A stretch of 64,000 nt of DNA from Watersipora subatra (taxonomy: Eukaryota > Bryozoa > Gymnolaemata > Cheilostomatida > Watersiporidae): positions 27,834,558 to 27,898,557 of the forward strand of contig NC_088714.1 of the NCBI RefSeq assembly GCF_963576615.1, given 5' to 3'. Of this stretch, positions 39,401 to 54,400 are shown piece by piece. Made by a program: the position numbers and the translations under genes. A model generated the notes under the pieces. That model did not search any database. It was not told the DNA's origin and saw only the letters and a program-made list of their open reading frames with translations. Numbering within the stretch: the stretch's first letter is position 1; the number at the start of each line of letters is the position of its first letter.

Positions 39401-42400
39401 TAAACATCACATGTATAACGTTAATCTCTGGTTATCAAACTTAAAGACTGGAATCATTTGCAGTTTCTTGATTAAATACATCCAAAAATGTCATAAAGTA
39501 CTTACTTATTAGATGACAAGATGATACTATAGAATATAAAAGAAACCTGCTTCCCAAATAACTATAGGATATCAAACTTGTATCAATATTCTGGTATCAT
39601 ACCTTTCACACTCATCAACATCCTGTGTACAGTCGGTTCCATTGTAACCGCTGGTACAGAAACAAGTATAGTCATCTATTCCATCCACGCAAATTCCATT
39701 GGTACATGGAGAGCTGTAACAACAAACCTTGACAGTTCATAACTATATATGTATTTACACAATAGGTATCGTTGGTCCAGTGTAAAGTTGTTAATTATAT
39801 TCTGGTAGTATACATATATATCTGATTGTAGCTGTTAGTCTTAGTTCTTACCTTGCACACTCATCTATGTTTGTGTCACATGTTACGCCACTCCAGCCAT
39901 CCATACAACTACAGCTGTAGCTCAGAAAAGTGTTCGTGCAACCTCCATTCACGCACGGGGAGCTGTAATGACAGCTAAGTACGTATAAGGGAATCGGAGT
40001 CAACTAAATGTTCAAAGCAATCTTTACTATGGTAAGATCTAGATTCCTATCTATCGATTTGTCTGCCCGAAGCCGCCGTTGAAAGTTAGGAAAAAGATTA
40101 CATCATACAGGATTTGAACCCACAATATTTGGCTTGGTCAACCATCAAGCTACCACATGCACCATTCACGGCTCAGCTTTTGAGAATTATTGTGCATTTA
40201 CTTTATATCTGTGCTTTATTGACACCGCTGTCGATCTGCCACAGCACTTGAAACTACCGGGTACTATTTGATACAGAAATGCGTCAAACATTAGCATGAT
40301 AGACTTAGCTAAGATAATGTGAAGTTTAACAAATCAATAACATAGCAACAGCTTTTAATTAAGCTTATAAAATTTTGTGTAAGTGTAGGAATTGATGTCT
40401 GATCTAAACGATCTACAACAAGGATGTCCAATATTATTGATGAAGTTTCGTGTGTAAAACCATCTCTAGACTCAATTTTTTTGTTAACCATGTAATAAAT
40501 TCTTTTATTTTACATTGCTCTATATTTTGTGTATTTCCATAATGAAACGCCAATTTTCTTGCAAAATCACTAACAGTCTCAAATAAGACAAAAACTATAC
40601 AGATACTTGACAAATTTGTAGGTTCAGACTCCTAAGCTAGCCGTCCTAACGAGACGTTTTATATTGAGCCTTTTATTGGCCTTTAATTTCATGTGATAAC
40701 ATCATGGCGCCATAACAATAACCCCAATGTTTGAGACTTTGAGTACATCATCGAAACATAGAGATTTCAATCTACGCCATTTTCGTGATAGCTGCGATTA
40801 ACTGTTCGTTTTTGAGCTTTTAAGAGCTTGTAATCACATTTTCACATATTTTGTACCTACAACACAGCAGACTAAGACATGGTGAATCTTTTGATACCAA
40901 ATAACGGTAATGTGAATTTTGTTGCAAGTCAACCTTCAAGGTAGTCTATCAGGGAAAAAAGGGTTAAAATGAAATAACATCATTGGTTATTAGTGTCCTT
41001 TTTATACCTTTTTTATTGGCCAAGTTAATAGGTAAGGTAGTAGTCATAGTTACTGCTGTTTCTAATGAAATATTTACCACAATAAGAGCTATGTCCGTTT
41101 GTTTATTTGAAGCCATGCTTAGAGGTTGGAAACGAGTTTGCGCTCTACAGAAGTTGAAGCCACAATAATGGGATTCGCTACCCAGTGCGCTGCCATTTGG
41201 GCCGATCATTTACCTTCCATTTTTTGAATTAGAATTAGTGTGCGTAGAATTATTATCCATATTATTGGCACATCTGATGATCTCTCACAATGATCTGTCA
41301 TATCTCTATATATATACATGTATATTTAAAGTTTATTAAAAACTACAGATTAAAATCATTACTACTAATAGTTGCATGCAATCGCGTTGCAGTCTTCAAG
41401 TAGAATGACTAAAATGTATAATGTACAAGCTATAAAATTTATAAAGCTGAGGGCTTAATACTAGTAGTAATGGTTTTAACCTGTAGTTTTTAATTAACGT
41501 TATACGCAGCTCTAATTGACTCGATTATTGAGCACTTTACTTTACAATGTAAACTACATATACTACATGTATATTTATATATTATATATCATTTAAGTTA
41601 TACTGAAGTTTGTTATAAGTGAATTTATTCATGGAGGAAATTTTCCAAGATCTAGATAAAGAGCTCCTATTAAAAACTCATGCATATGGACCTTCGTTTT
41701 AACTTAAATGTCAGAGGTTAAAAATGTACAGGAACCTAACAGGTTTCTAACCTAGGGCTATGGAATTACGGCTCACCTGCTGCAGTAGTCAAGTTGAACC
41801 GGGTCCTGGCATTCTGTGCCATTGTACTTCTCATCACATGTGCAGTTGTATCCGTTTACTTCATCTGTACATATTCCTCCATTTTGGCAAGGCATACTGA
41901 ATAGAAAAAGATAAACTTCTGCCACAACTGTGATTCGTTGCAAATCTGGTTATAGTTGGATGTGCATACACCCTCACCAGACTACAACTGAGGTGAACTG
42001 ACTACACTTTACTTGATTCCAGTGTCAGCTATGTTACTAGATTAACACTTAAAAAATCTTTACCGTTGGTATATAAAATGCTCAAAGGTTAATCAACCTG
42101 GTACACCAAACCAAGTTTGGTATCTAGAGAAACAAATTTCTGACACGTTCTGAGAAAGACCACCAATTCGGTATGTTTCAAAATTCGTCAAAGACAAATT
42201 AAAACAAGAATATACATTTTAAGTCATATAAGAATAACTCTAAGTCCTATAAGAAAAGCTTTGCCACATAAAAGCTACTTTATGTCATATAAAAAAAACT
42301 TTGTCACAAAATGATAACTTTATGTTATATAAGAATAGCTCTATGTTGTATAAGAATAGCTCTATGTCATATAAGAATAGCTCCATTTCATGTAAGAATA

Positions 42401-45400
42401 GCTCCGTGTCATATAAGAATAGCTCTATGTCATATAAGAATAGTTCTATGTCATGTAAGAATAGCTCAATGTCATATAAGAATGGCTCTTTGTCATATAA
42501 GAACAGCTCTATGTCATATAAGAATAGCTTTATGTTATATAAGAATAGCTCTATGTCATATAAGAATAGCTCTATGATATATAAGATTAACATCGTGTCA
42601 TATATAAAAGCTCCATATCATATAAGACTATATTTACAGGTGTATAAAAATGCACTTCGAACTTGCTTATAGCAGTTTTCTTTGATCAATTCCTTAGGCT
42701 AGAGGTTGGTTAGTTGAAGTGACTAGAGCTCTTAATACAAAAACACTGTGCAGATCATGTAATCACTACGGTCTACTTCGCGAAGTTGAAAGAGATTACA
42801 ACATAAATATAGCTCTGTATTTCTTACCCCTATTTGGTTTAGATTTCTATAAAATTTACATCTTGGGCAATTAGAGTAGGTCATGTACAATTATCACACG
42901 AATGCATGTTGTAACATACCTTTCACATTCATCAATGTTTTGTTCACAGTTTGTGCCATTCCACCCATTCTGACAGACACAATTGTAGCCAGCTAAGACA
43001 TCTTGACATATCCCATTGACACAAGGTGAGCTAAAAAAAACAACGTGCAATTAATCAATCAGACGGGTTTTAATGAATTCTGAACTACATTGAGAGCCAG
43101 ACTATTTTTTATGTCATACACATCTATATATATAAATTTATAGTCTTTTGCGTGTATGCCCAGCTACAGTGATAAAAATCTATGAATGAAAGATCCGCAT
43201 CATAGAGGGTTTGATCTCAGAACCTTCCGGCGATCTAATCCACTACATTACAATACCTAAGCTGTGGACAGCGATTACTAAATTAATTACATTGGTTAAG
43301 ATGTTCACACTTATAGCACTTGAGATCATTAATTAGCATGGCTGACAGTTACGCGTAATGGAATGATTATTAAGCCGCCTGCAAACATGGCAATTGTTTT
43401 AGTAAAGAAAAACTTACCCTTAAAGGCTTACCAGGTAAGTCACTAAAATTCATTGGGTGATTATTTTATTACCAGTGCACCACCCGGCATTCAGCTAGAA
43501 GTAATATACTGTACTATAATATTACATACGATAATATATATTGTAGTATAACATAATGTTTAATAAAAAGAGAGCAGTGTCTTTTCGAAGCCAAGCTGAG
43601 AGCGTTAGGAAAAAAGTGCCTCACAAGGGCATTGAACTAAAGTACTTCGATTTAGTCTGGCACTCCAATCCCTACACCACTCAGCCACCTTGACAGTTCA
43701 TGAATAAATTAGGTAGTGAGTGATTACTCATTACGATCTCTCGTGGTGCACGGGACTGCCACACATACTAGTTTAATATTGTATAATATAACATGTCAAA
43801 AATATTATCTGATACAACATAACCCACTATAAAATATATAAAATATCACTATACAATTTTGCAAACTATGCTATAATAAAAGGCAGTATAGTATAACATA
43901 AAACATTATAGCATAATCTAATAACATCTCTATAATTATATACTGAATATAAAGCTTTAAACAGACCTGGCGCAATCGTCGACATCGGTTTGGCAAGTGT
44001 CTCCACCGTATCCGTCTTGGCACATGCAGTAATATGAGTTGAAAAGGTTTAAGCAGGTTCCTTGATTTTCACAAGGAACACTACAAGCATATGAGACAGT
44101 TTTACCAGCAGAACTCGGCCTTTATGACTACGTACATTGAATAGCTAAGTGTTTGGTTATTCAAACATTGAAACTGCTAGAACATGTTCACAAAGTATAG
44201 GAATTAGTGGCTTTTTAGCTACTATGTTCTTTTCCATACAAAAATCTATTTTGTGTTTATTATAATAAAATAACAAGAGCTTTTTTGCTAGTGAGATATG
44301 TAGTGTGAGTGAATGATTTGTTGATAACCAACAGCTGGCTACATTGAGCTTGCCACACAAGACGTACTGATAAAGTTGCTTATGACCAAAACCTATAGAA
44401 TTTCAATTTCTTGACCAATCAATTTCAATAACCAAGATGTAAAAGACACGGAATAAAAAGGTATGTTACAAAAATAAGGTGCCGCTAAGATTTTTTTTAC
44501 AATACAATTGATTTTATGCTATTAGGAGCAATTGATCAAGTAATGTGCTGGCTGTAACTCTCCTCCGTTTTGATGATAAAAATTAATGAGTAATGGTGAT
44601 TAACTTATAGCCAACTTGTCTCTGTGCTAATAGGAAAAATTGTAAGTTCAAACTAAATTGCAATGATTTAGTTTGTTCAATCACTCGCCACTGATTGGCT
44701 CATAACTACAATCACTCGCCACTGATTGGCTCATAAGTACAATCACTCGCCACTGATTGGCTCATAAGTACAATCACTCGCCACTAATTGGCTCAAAAGT
44801 ACGATATATTACTACTAGCTACTTACTTGGCACACTCATCTACGTCTTCTTCACACTGAGCTCCTTCATAGCCTGGGACACAAGTACAGTCATAGCTGTT
44901 TGAGCCGTCAACACACGTTCCTCCATTGAGACAGGGATTGCTGTAGTCACAAAAAAGCTAAAGAATTGTTCATCATGGTTTTATTACACAAACGCTGACT
45001 AAAGCTGGCCTGATGTCGGTTTGCACAAGTTTGGATGCAGCTGTAATTACAAATAGACAATGTTTTAAAATAGTAATTGTAAAATTGAAAGTTAACCTTT
45101 TGACTAACCTTTAACAATAATTGAAAACATAGATGCATGCTTTTCATTGAAACAAGAAATTTACCAAAAACTGCAATGAATATTTTAACACTTTTAGTTT
45201 TAGAAGATTTTACCCAAATTGTACTTGTTACTTTCAGTAATTTATTATGATTACATGATGTGATATGGCATGGTATGATTATATTAAGACGTAAGAACAT
45301 ATCAAACTGGTATGATTATACTAAATGAGCCTGATTACACTAAGATAGTGTGATCAGGTAATTTCTACCTTAAGGTTGTACCTATTAAGGTAGAAAATTA

Positions 45401-48400
45401 TAGCACGCATGCGCACACACTCACATGTGCATGCACGCACATCAAGCAGGTATGATCACACTAAATTGGTGTGATTACACATCGACAGTGTGATCGCATC
45501 AAGTAGTTATGATTACACTAAGTTTTTATGGTCATACTAAGCATGTGTGATTACATTAAAACAGTCTGATCGCACTAAGCTGGTATGATCACATTAAACT
45601 GGTGTGATCACAAATGTAAGTTCAATTTTAGAGCTAGTTACTTTGCTTTCTGCTAACAATTTTCCTGAACACTTAGCGCCTTCCTTACTGACTGCATATC
45701 TGTGTAATTGTTTGCCATGTACCAAGATCACCATTACAATTAATTGAAGCAATGCCATGCAATTGTGTAAATATGAAACATATTAAACCTTCATCAACTC
45801 TGAACGCCAAACATAAACTAGCAAAACAATTTCAGTGGGTTTAAAAATGGTAATATAATAATAACAACTATAATAATTAAGTGTAATAATAATCTCTTTT
45901 TACATAACTAAACATTAAGAAGTTAATTATATATAGCAAGAGAAAGGTGAGTTATAAAACTGAATGTTTTTTATAAATAAGAGTCTAAGATGAGGAGTAA
46001 TCTCACCTTGTACACTCATCTATGTCAGTGTCACAGAGAGTGTCTGTATACCCAGAAGGACATATACAGGTGTAAGAATCGAGTCCATCAACACATGTTG
46101 AGTCACCAAAGCAGGAACTAGTGAGGCAGTCATCATACTCATCTGGAAGCAGAGGTTAATAAGGATGATACAGTAACTAGTTGGAATGTATAGTAATGTT
46201 AAAATACATGCATATCGTTGTGACTCATGTGTCGCTACTAAAATCATACCTCATTGTAATTTGTTTTTGTAGTTTTTGAAACTATAAATAAAAGATATAA
46301 ATGAACAATTCTAATATGTATAAATCTCAGTGTTTGCATGTTTGTATGTTTGTTGATCTGTCATTCAGATGTCCAGTTATAACAATAAAGTTTTAAGAAC
46401 AAAAAACAAACCTCTCACTGGATTTGAACTCACAACATCTAGGTCTGCAGACAGTCATGCTAAACCACTAGCCACTTTCCCAAACTCTCTGAACATGCAT
46501 GTTGTAATCTATATGAGTATGACCACAATTATTCCATTGCGTAGCAATGGAATAACTGTGGTCTCAGTTATTCTATTGCGTATTATAAATGAATTCTTAA
46601 AGAGGGATTTATGCAAGGGCTGATACAACTGAATAACTGAGTAACTAATAGATCTAGTTATAGCTAGCTATATTTAGCTATCTAAGCTAGGCAGATACAG
46701 CTAGCTATATGTGGTAGCTATATGCAGCTACTGTATATAGTCATAGGTAATTGTACCTTGTTCACAGTTGTATCCAGTGGCACCCGGAACACAGGTGCAG
46801 GTGTAAATGTTCTCCATATTGTTGCAAACACCACCATTTTGACATGGATTGCTCTCACACTCATCGACATCATTAGCATAGACATAGACACAGCGATACT
46901 CACTTCAAAGCAAGAACTGTTTGACATCACTTGCATAAACATTAAACAAAAAATATACTTGCTACAAAGTTACCATTTGCTGCGACAGCTTTGAGTGGTA
47001 AAGCAAACAAATTATGATAGTATACAAATGGATAACGGCATCTTATATATAAAAACAATAGGTACTTGATAATTAGCTGCTACCATGACAGTAATCATTT
47101 GAAATCTTCAAAGGAATTCCGGTTCAGTCTTAAACCTTGTCTTTGAGATTAAGCAGAGAAAATAAAGCTGCTACAGCATGTAATCACTGATACTGTTACT
47201 GTAACTATGGCAGCTACTAAAGTTTTAAAGAATGTAACAAAGGGCATTAGCAAACATGAGCAAAAAATAATTAATACCACCTAACATGCGATAGTTAACA
47301 CCATATAACATGCAATAGTTAACACTACCTAACATGCAATAGTTAACACCATCTAACATGCAATAGTTAAAACTATCTAACATGAAATAGTTAACACCAT
47401 CTAACATGCAGTAGTTAACATCACCCAACATGCAACAGTTAACACCATCTAACATGCAATAATTAACACCATATAACATGCTATAGTTAACACCATCTAA
47501 CATGCATTAGTTACCACTACCTAACATGCAATAATTAACACCATCTAACTTGCAATAGTTAACACTACCTAACATGCAATAGTTAACACCATCTAACATG
47601 CAATAGTTAACACCCTCTAACATGCAGTAGTTAACATCACCCAACATGCAACAGTTAACACCATCTAACATGCAATAATTAACACCATATAACATGCTAT
47701 AGTTAACACCATCTAACATGCATTAGTTACCACTACCTAACATGCAATAATTAACACCATCTAACTTGCAATAGTTAACACTACCTAACATGCAATAGTT
47801 AACACCATCTAACATGCAACAGTTAACACCATCTAACATGCAATAATTAACACCATATAACATGCTATAGTTAACACCATCTAACATGCATTAGTTAACA
47901 CTACCTAACATGCAATAATTAACACCATCTAACTTGCAATAGTTAACACCACCTAACATGCAATAGTTAACACCATCCAACATTCAATAATTAACACCAT
48001 ATAACATGCTACAGTTAACACCATCTAACATGCCATAGTTAACACCATCCAACATGCAATAGTTAACACCATATAACATGCTATAGTTAACACCATCTAA
48101 CATGCAATAGTTAACACCATCTAACTTGCAATAGTTAACACCACCTAACATGCAATAGTTAACATGATCTAACATGCAATAGTTAACACTACCTAACATG
48201 CAATAGTTAACACCATACAACATGCAATAGTTAACACTACCTAACATGCAATAGTTAACACCATTTACCATGCAATAGTTAACACTACCTAACATGCAAT
48301 AGTTAACACCATATAACATGCTATAGTTAACACCATCTAACATGCAATAGTTAACACCATCTAACTTGCAATAGTTAACACCACCTAACATGCAATAGTT

Positions 48401-51400
48401 AACACGATCTAACATACAATAGTTAACACTACCTAACATGCAATAGTTAACACCATACAACATGCAATAGTTAACACTACCTAACATGCAATAGTTAACA
48501 CCATTTACCATGCAATAGTTAACACTACCTAACATGCAATAGTTAACACCATCTAACATGCAATAGTTACCCCTACCTAATATGCAATAGTTAACACCAT
48601 CCAACATACAATAGTTAACACCATCTACCATGCAATAGTTAACACCACCTAACATGCAATAGTTAACACCATCTAACATGCAATAGTTACCCCTACCTAA
48701 CATGCAATAGTGAACACCATCTAACATGCAATAGTTAACACCATCCAACATTCAATAGCTAACACCCTTTAACATGCAATAGTTAACACCACCTAACATG
48801 CAATAGTTAACACCACCTAGCATGCAATAGTTAACACCACATAACATGCAGTAGTTAACACAATCTACCATGCAATAGTTAACACTATCTAACATAGAAT
48901 ATTTAACACCATATACCATGCAATAGTTAACACTATCTACCATGCAATAGTTAACACCACATAACATGCAGTAGTTAACGCCATCTACCATGCAATAGTT
49001 AACACTCTCTACCATGCAATAGTTAACACCATCTACAATGCAATAGTTAACAATATCTACCATGCATTAGTTAATCCTATCTAACATGCAATAGCTAACA
49101 CCCTCTAACATGCAATAATTAACAGCACCTAACACGCAATTGAAATGAACTAGAACATTTTTATTTCTAAGCAAACGACTTGCTTGATTGACATGTCTTA
49201 ACATACTTATGAAATAACTTCATAAAAGCGACATTTAAACTTGTGATTGTCTGTCAAATGTACTATTATGGAAGTATTATTAAAATCTATAATAGATATA
49301 ATTTACTATGGATATAATGAAATATAAATATTACTCGCATCATACCTTGATTTGCCCCCATCGTCGACTGCCATAAAGCACATCGTATTTGCTCCAGATT
49401 GAGAGGCTGTTGGTGTCCAATAAATTATCATGTACTTGACTCCTGAGCGACCTTGGTCATCATCTAATATTTCAGAGGAGATAACTCCATTTGGAACAAC
49501 GAGGTCAAAGCTAACAATCCTGAAAGGGTTACATAAAATATGTATGTACAGTGGAGTCCACCATTCAACATTAATTTGTTCTGGTATTGGCATCAAAAGG
49601 CTAAAATGTGGTAGAGAGGGGTATAGAAACCTATAGAATTTTGTCAAATTTCTATCAAATTCTATCAAAATTTTGTATACATGCTTTATATATTAAAAAT
49701 AAAGTATCTTAACCTGAGTAATTACAGTTACCTACAACAACTTTAGCGTATTTAGTAGTTATGATCTGCAATAAAATGTAACATTACTACATACCATACA
49801 AGTCACATAGAGCTCTTACCTTTGTGACAGATGTGTAACATAAACTTTGAATCTAACTTAAATGAATTTATCTCACTAAACACATACTTAAAGCTAAGTT
49901 TTAGTAGCTATTTCACTAGACTAATTTTTAATTTTGTTATTGTCTTAATTAATTGTCATACGACACTCAAAGAATGCTGAACTGATATTGGGAGAGAGCA
50001 TCGTATCTTTTTTAGGCGTTGTGGGAAGGATTTTAACAAATAGCATATCAGGATGTTCGTTATTTGTAACTTGTATCTTTGTAACTCTGACATGCAGAAA
50101 ACCGACCACCAAATTTAAACTTCGAGAGGCATCTTTGTTGATGTCATACGACGAAAAAAATGCTGTTACAAGGGAACAAACATCATTGTGTTCTACATTA
50201 TAAGGAAAAAAACCGTTAAACAGAGACATCATTAAACTCGTTAGGCTCGTAGGCCCTACACACTATCGCTCAAATTGACGATTAGCTGTGCGATTAACAG
50301 CAACGATGGACTGCTATGACGTCATTTGCCGATGAGCGGTCAACATAATCATTGCTAGCGATGCTGTGATAGGCTTTCAACATGTTGAACTTTGACACCG
50401 ATGATCGCAACTATTAGCATCTTGATTAGCTTTCTGTTGACTGCATCCGGATCCAATTTCAAGTTGTGAAGATTGGTGTCAATCGATATTAAGCATGGCG
50501 AAGAACTACGCGTGATGAATTGCATAATCAGATGATTAAAAGATAACAATAGGACCTGCGATATCACCAATGCAATTTGGTAATTTCTAATTGGTTGTTG
50601 GTTAGTGATCACCTACAGATAATCGCTCATACACTATGTTTCCATGATGCACAGTACTTCGGAGTTGCGCTCTCTCCGAATCATGGAAACGGCGTCTTCG
50701 CACTGAACTCACTGCGCACTGATCACTGCGAAGCCAGTGCAAATTCGCAGCAAGGAAACGGCAGTTGCGCTGTGGCTGCGCATAGCTCTCTTGCTGTGGA
50801 GTCAGATTCATCGAAGGCCATAAACTAGTACAAAAGTTATTCCGCTTATCTTGTTTTTTTTTCTATTCTTCTGATTTTCTTTCACTTAAATTTAATTATG
50901 GTCTGCACCCACGAGGATGATGAGGTGATTACATTCCTGGACTTTGTTATCAATGCTAACAATTTTTGAAAAATGAATGGCAAGTCCTACAGTAACATTT
51001 AAATAATATATTACTTAAAAATACCTATTAAAAATATATTACTTTGTAAAAATTGTGTTAAGGTTTGTAAAACCTTGTGAATGTATATCGTAAATAAAAG
51101 TATTATGATGACAGAAGCATAAACAGACCGTTTCTGACGTTCGGTATCCATGATTAATTCTATGTCTCCATCCGGCGATTCGATTTATACAATTTCCTTT
51201 CTCTGGCTAATTTGCTGAAAACCACTGCGCAGTATGTAAACGTACAATCCCCTCGACTTTGGAGGGGGCTGCGTCAAAGAACTGCGCATCATGGAAACAT
51301 AATGATTGTGTGTAAGCCTTATCGTTGGTGATGATGTAAAAATAGCTAATCATTGTTACAGTAGTCCATCGCACAGCTAAACGTTGATTTGAGCGATAGT

Positions 51401-54400
51401 GTGTACATGCCTGAACCTGGGAGTCCCCTACACTAAGTGTTGTTAACCAATTTATAAACTAGTGTGTGTTTGAGTAGTTAATGCTTATTGGTAAATGCTC
51501 TCCACATCCTGTAAGTTATGTTCAAGAATATATCTTTTTTATATTAAAATTATAGCATATGTGTTTGTTGTACATCATGCTTTTCTACTGCAGGTTTGTG
51601 ATAAAGGACGCTAACAGGTGAGATTCGAAATCATGACATTAAGTTTGGTCGACCAACACACTATCTCAGCAATATTCAAATGTCATGCAATGTTTGGGAA
51701 TAGCTGCGCACATTGTTAGTTTAGTTTGTCATGAGTGTAAGATGCCACTGTTTGTTTGCAAATTGAAGAGTTATGCCTATTTTTATTCCAAAAATTTGAA
51801 TGTTCTTTGAAGAAATGTAACTTATGATCCTTCAATCATATTAGTCAATTTGTGGCAATTCTTCCAATCATATTAGCCAATTTGTGGCAAATCCTCTTAT
51901 CATATCAGTCAATTTGCTGCAAATATTCCAACCATATTAGTCAGCTTGTAGATGAACTTCCAATAATATGTTTCATTTTGTCAAAGAATAAATTTTCTTG
52001 GTTTGCCTAACTGTTACACATTTTGCAGTAAATCGACTTATTCAAATATTGGTGAAAGCTAATAACGTGTGTTGGTAGATTATCAACAAGTTTAGACTCG
52101 GCAAAAATAAAACATCCGACATTTAAAAGTTGCTGCTAACACTCTAAATTTAGCGAGTTGGAGAGACGAGCCAACTAAGCAATGCACAAGGTAGTTAGGT
52201 GAGAATGTCATGAAGAACTTTCACTTATACAGCTACTCATACATTTTCATTTTTACTAGATAGATATTCAATAGTTTTCATTAGTGAACATGCAAAACTT
52301 TTTGCGATCATCACGTTTCATAACAAGACTGTCATATAAACAGCTGTTTAAATTGCTATAAGTTTTGCTGACACTTGAATACAACACCTGACCTACAAAG
52401 AAAGGACTCAGGTTTAATACCCAAAAAGCCACTAGTGCTGACGGAAATGATACACAACATTAAATTGCTTTCTTCAACTGGGCATGTCTCCAGTCATCGT
52501 GGTTCCCTTGTCATTGGACTCAGACAGATCCAGCCAAAATCACAGAGTCTCTGTTTGTGCAACAACTTTTTTTAAAAGCATTCACAGAGCTCTGCTTGCA
52601 AATAGCTAAGCAGAAATCATACTCATGTACTTACGTAAACATGTACTCATGCAAACATGTACTCATGTATTCTTTGTAAACATGACACACAAATGTACAG
52701 TACATGCATAAATAAAGCTTAATTAAAGAAGGAAACTTTACTATAACAAAAGCCGTGTCTGTTCATAAGGTTAGCAGAAAAATTGCTTTTAATAGGATTC
52801 GAACATCTGCACCAACGAGACTGTCATGTTAGATATTGTCGAATCACTTTCCTGATACTTTTGTACTTAATCAGCTCACGTGATGATCTCTGATTGCGCA
52901 CGAGACTGCCAGGGTACTCTAGCCTCGTATAATTATAAAATGACTAAATAAATCTGTTTGCACTCTCTTGAACTACATGTAGCTAGATACAAACAGCGAG
53001 AATTAGCTTTTTCCATTAATAAGAATACCTCATAATTATTGTAACGATTTGGTCAATTACATCCTCAAGTATTGACTAAAGAATGAAGATAAAAAATGGT
53101 TGCAGATCAAAAATTTATGACAGCTAGGTGCTGTGCCGAACTAATTATCATACAAAGATGTGGCCTCTTAAAATTTAACAATTCAAACAAGCGAATAATA
53201 TCCTGCCTACTACTTTGCAGTCACAACTCTGCTTCGCTTTTGCTGCTATGGAAAGCTAAATGTGTTATTAAATATCTGCTGTTCAAGATACTCAAATTGT
53301 CTCTCCAGTCTACCTGACTATCCATTACATTCCTAATATTCCAAAAAAAATCAACTAGACCTTATACCAGACAACAACACTTTACAAATTTACATTATAG
53401 AACAAATATACACAAACAAGCCTTTTCTTTCATTACACATAATTAACTTTATTTTTTAAATATGTTCTACTTGGCTTCAAAAAGTATAGACTACTGTAAA
53501 TAATGTTAATACATTTTTATCTCACAGAATATGACAGTTCGAGAAAAGAGAGAAATTTTGTGTCTACTACTTTGCAGTCATAACTGTTCTCCTAGCAGAA
53601 GCTAAAGAGAACACAATGTCTGTTTACTATTAGCATTGAGAAAACACTATGATAATTTGACCTAAAGCAAGGACCACTTAAAGAGACCTACGTTGCTGAA
53701 GGGTCCTGTTCATTTACAGCGTACATAAGTATTCCTACAGACTGGCTGGGCTCAAGGTAGTAGGTTGTTCCTTCATCTGGGGTTGGACTCACAAACACTG
53801 GTTTTGCTGAACAATCTGTCACATACTCTGGAGTTTTTACCAGAAACTGTAAAATAAGCACGAAAAGCATATGGGTTTTCTTGTGGAAAGCTTTCTTATT
53901 GATGGTTTGCTTGTGGAAAGTTTGTTTGGGACTGTGAAAAGTTTGCTTGGGAAAGTTTGCTTGGGGTTGTGAAATGTTTGTTTGTGGTTGTGGAAGGTTT
54001 GCTTGTGAAAGGTTTGCTTGTGGAAGGGTTGCTTGTGGAAGGTTTGCTTGTGGAAGGTTTGCTTCTGGAAGGTTTGCTTGTGGAAGGTTTGCTTGTGACC
54101 GGTTTGCTTGTGGAAAGTTTGCTTGTGGAAGGGTTGCTTGTGGAAGGTTTGCTTGTGGAAGGTTTGCTTGTGGAAGGTTTGCTTGTGGAAGGGTTGCTTG
54201 TGGAAGGTTTGCTTGTGGAAGGTTTGCTTGTGGAAGGTTTGCTTGTGGAAGGGTTGCTTGTGGAAGGGTTGCTTGTGGAAGGTTTGCTTGTGGAAGGTTT
54301 GCTTGTGGAAAAGTTGCTTGTGCAAGGGATGCTTGTGGAAGGGTTACTTGTGGAAGGTTTGCTTGAGGAATGGTTGCTTGTGGAAGGTTTGCTTGTGGAA

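Noticed and set aside
42285-42672. Repeat frames such as SYKNSSM and ELFLYDI
   Set aside because: 21-bp minisatellite, intronic.
43571-43700. Functional tRNA gene
   Set aside because: Box A and B are present but no cloverleaf with paired acceptor stem could be drawn, and the same head occurs in several dispersed copies, so it is a SINE.
45305-45610. CRISPR-like spaced repeats
   Set aside because: Units are imperfect, contiguous and in animal intron DNA; no unique spacers of constant length.
47225-49063. Repeated MLDGVNYC protein on the minus strand
   Set aside because: 24-bp minisatellite translation in an intron of the EGF gene. Unit variants include stops at block edges and there are no exon borders.
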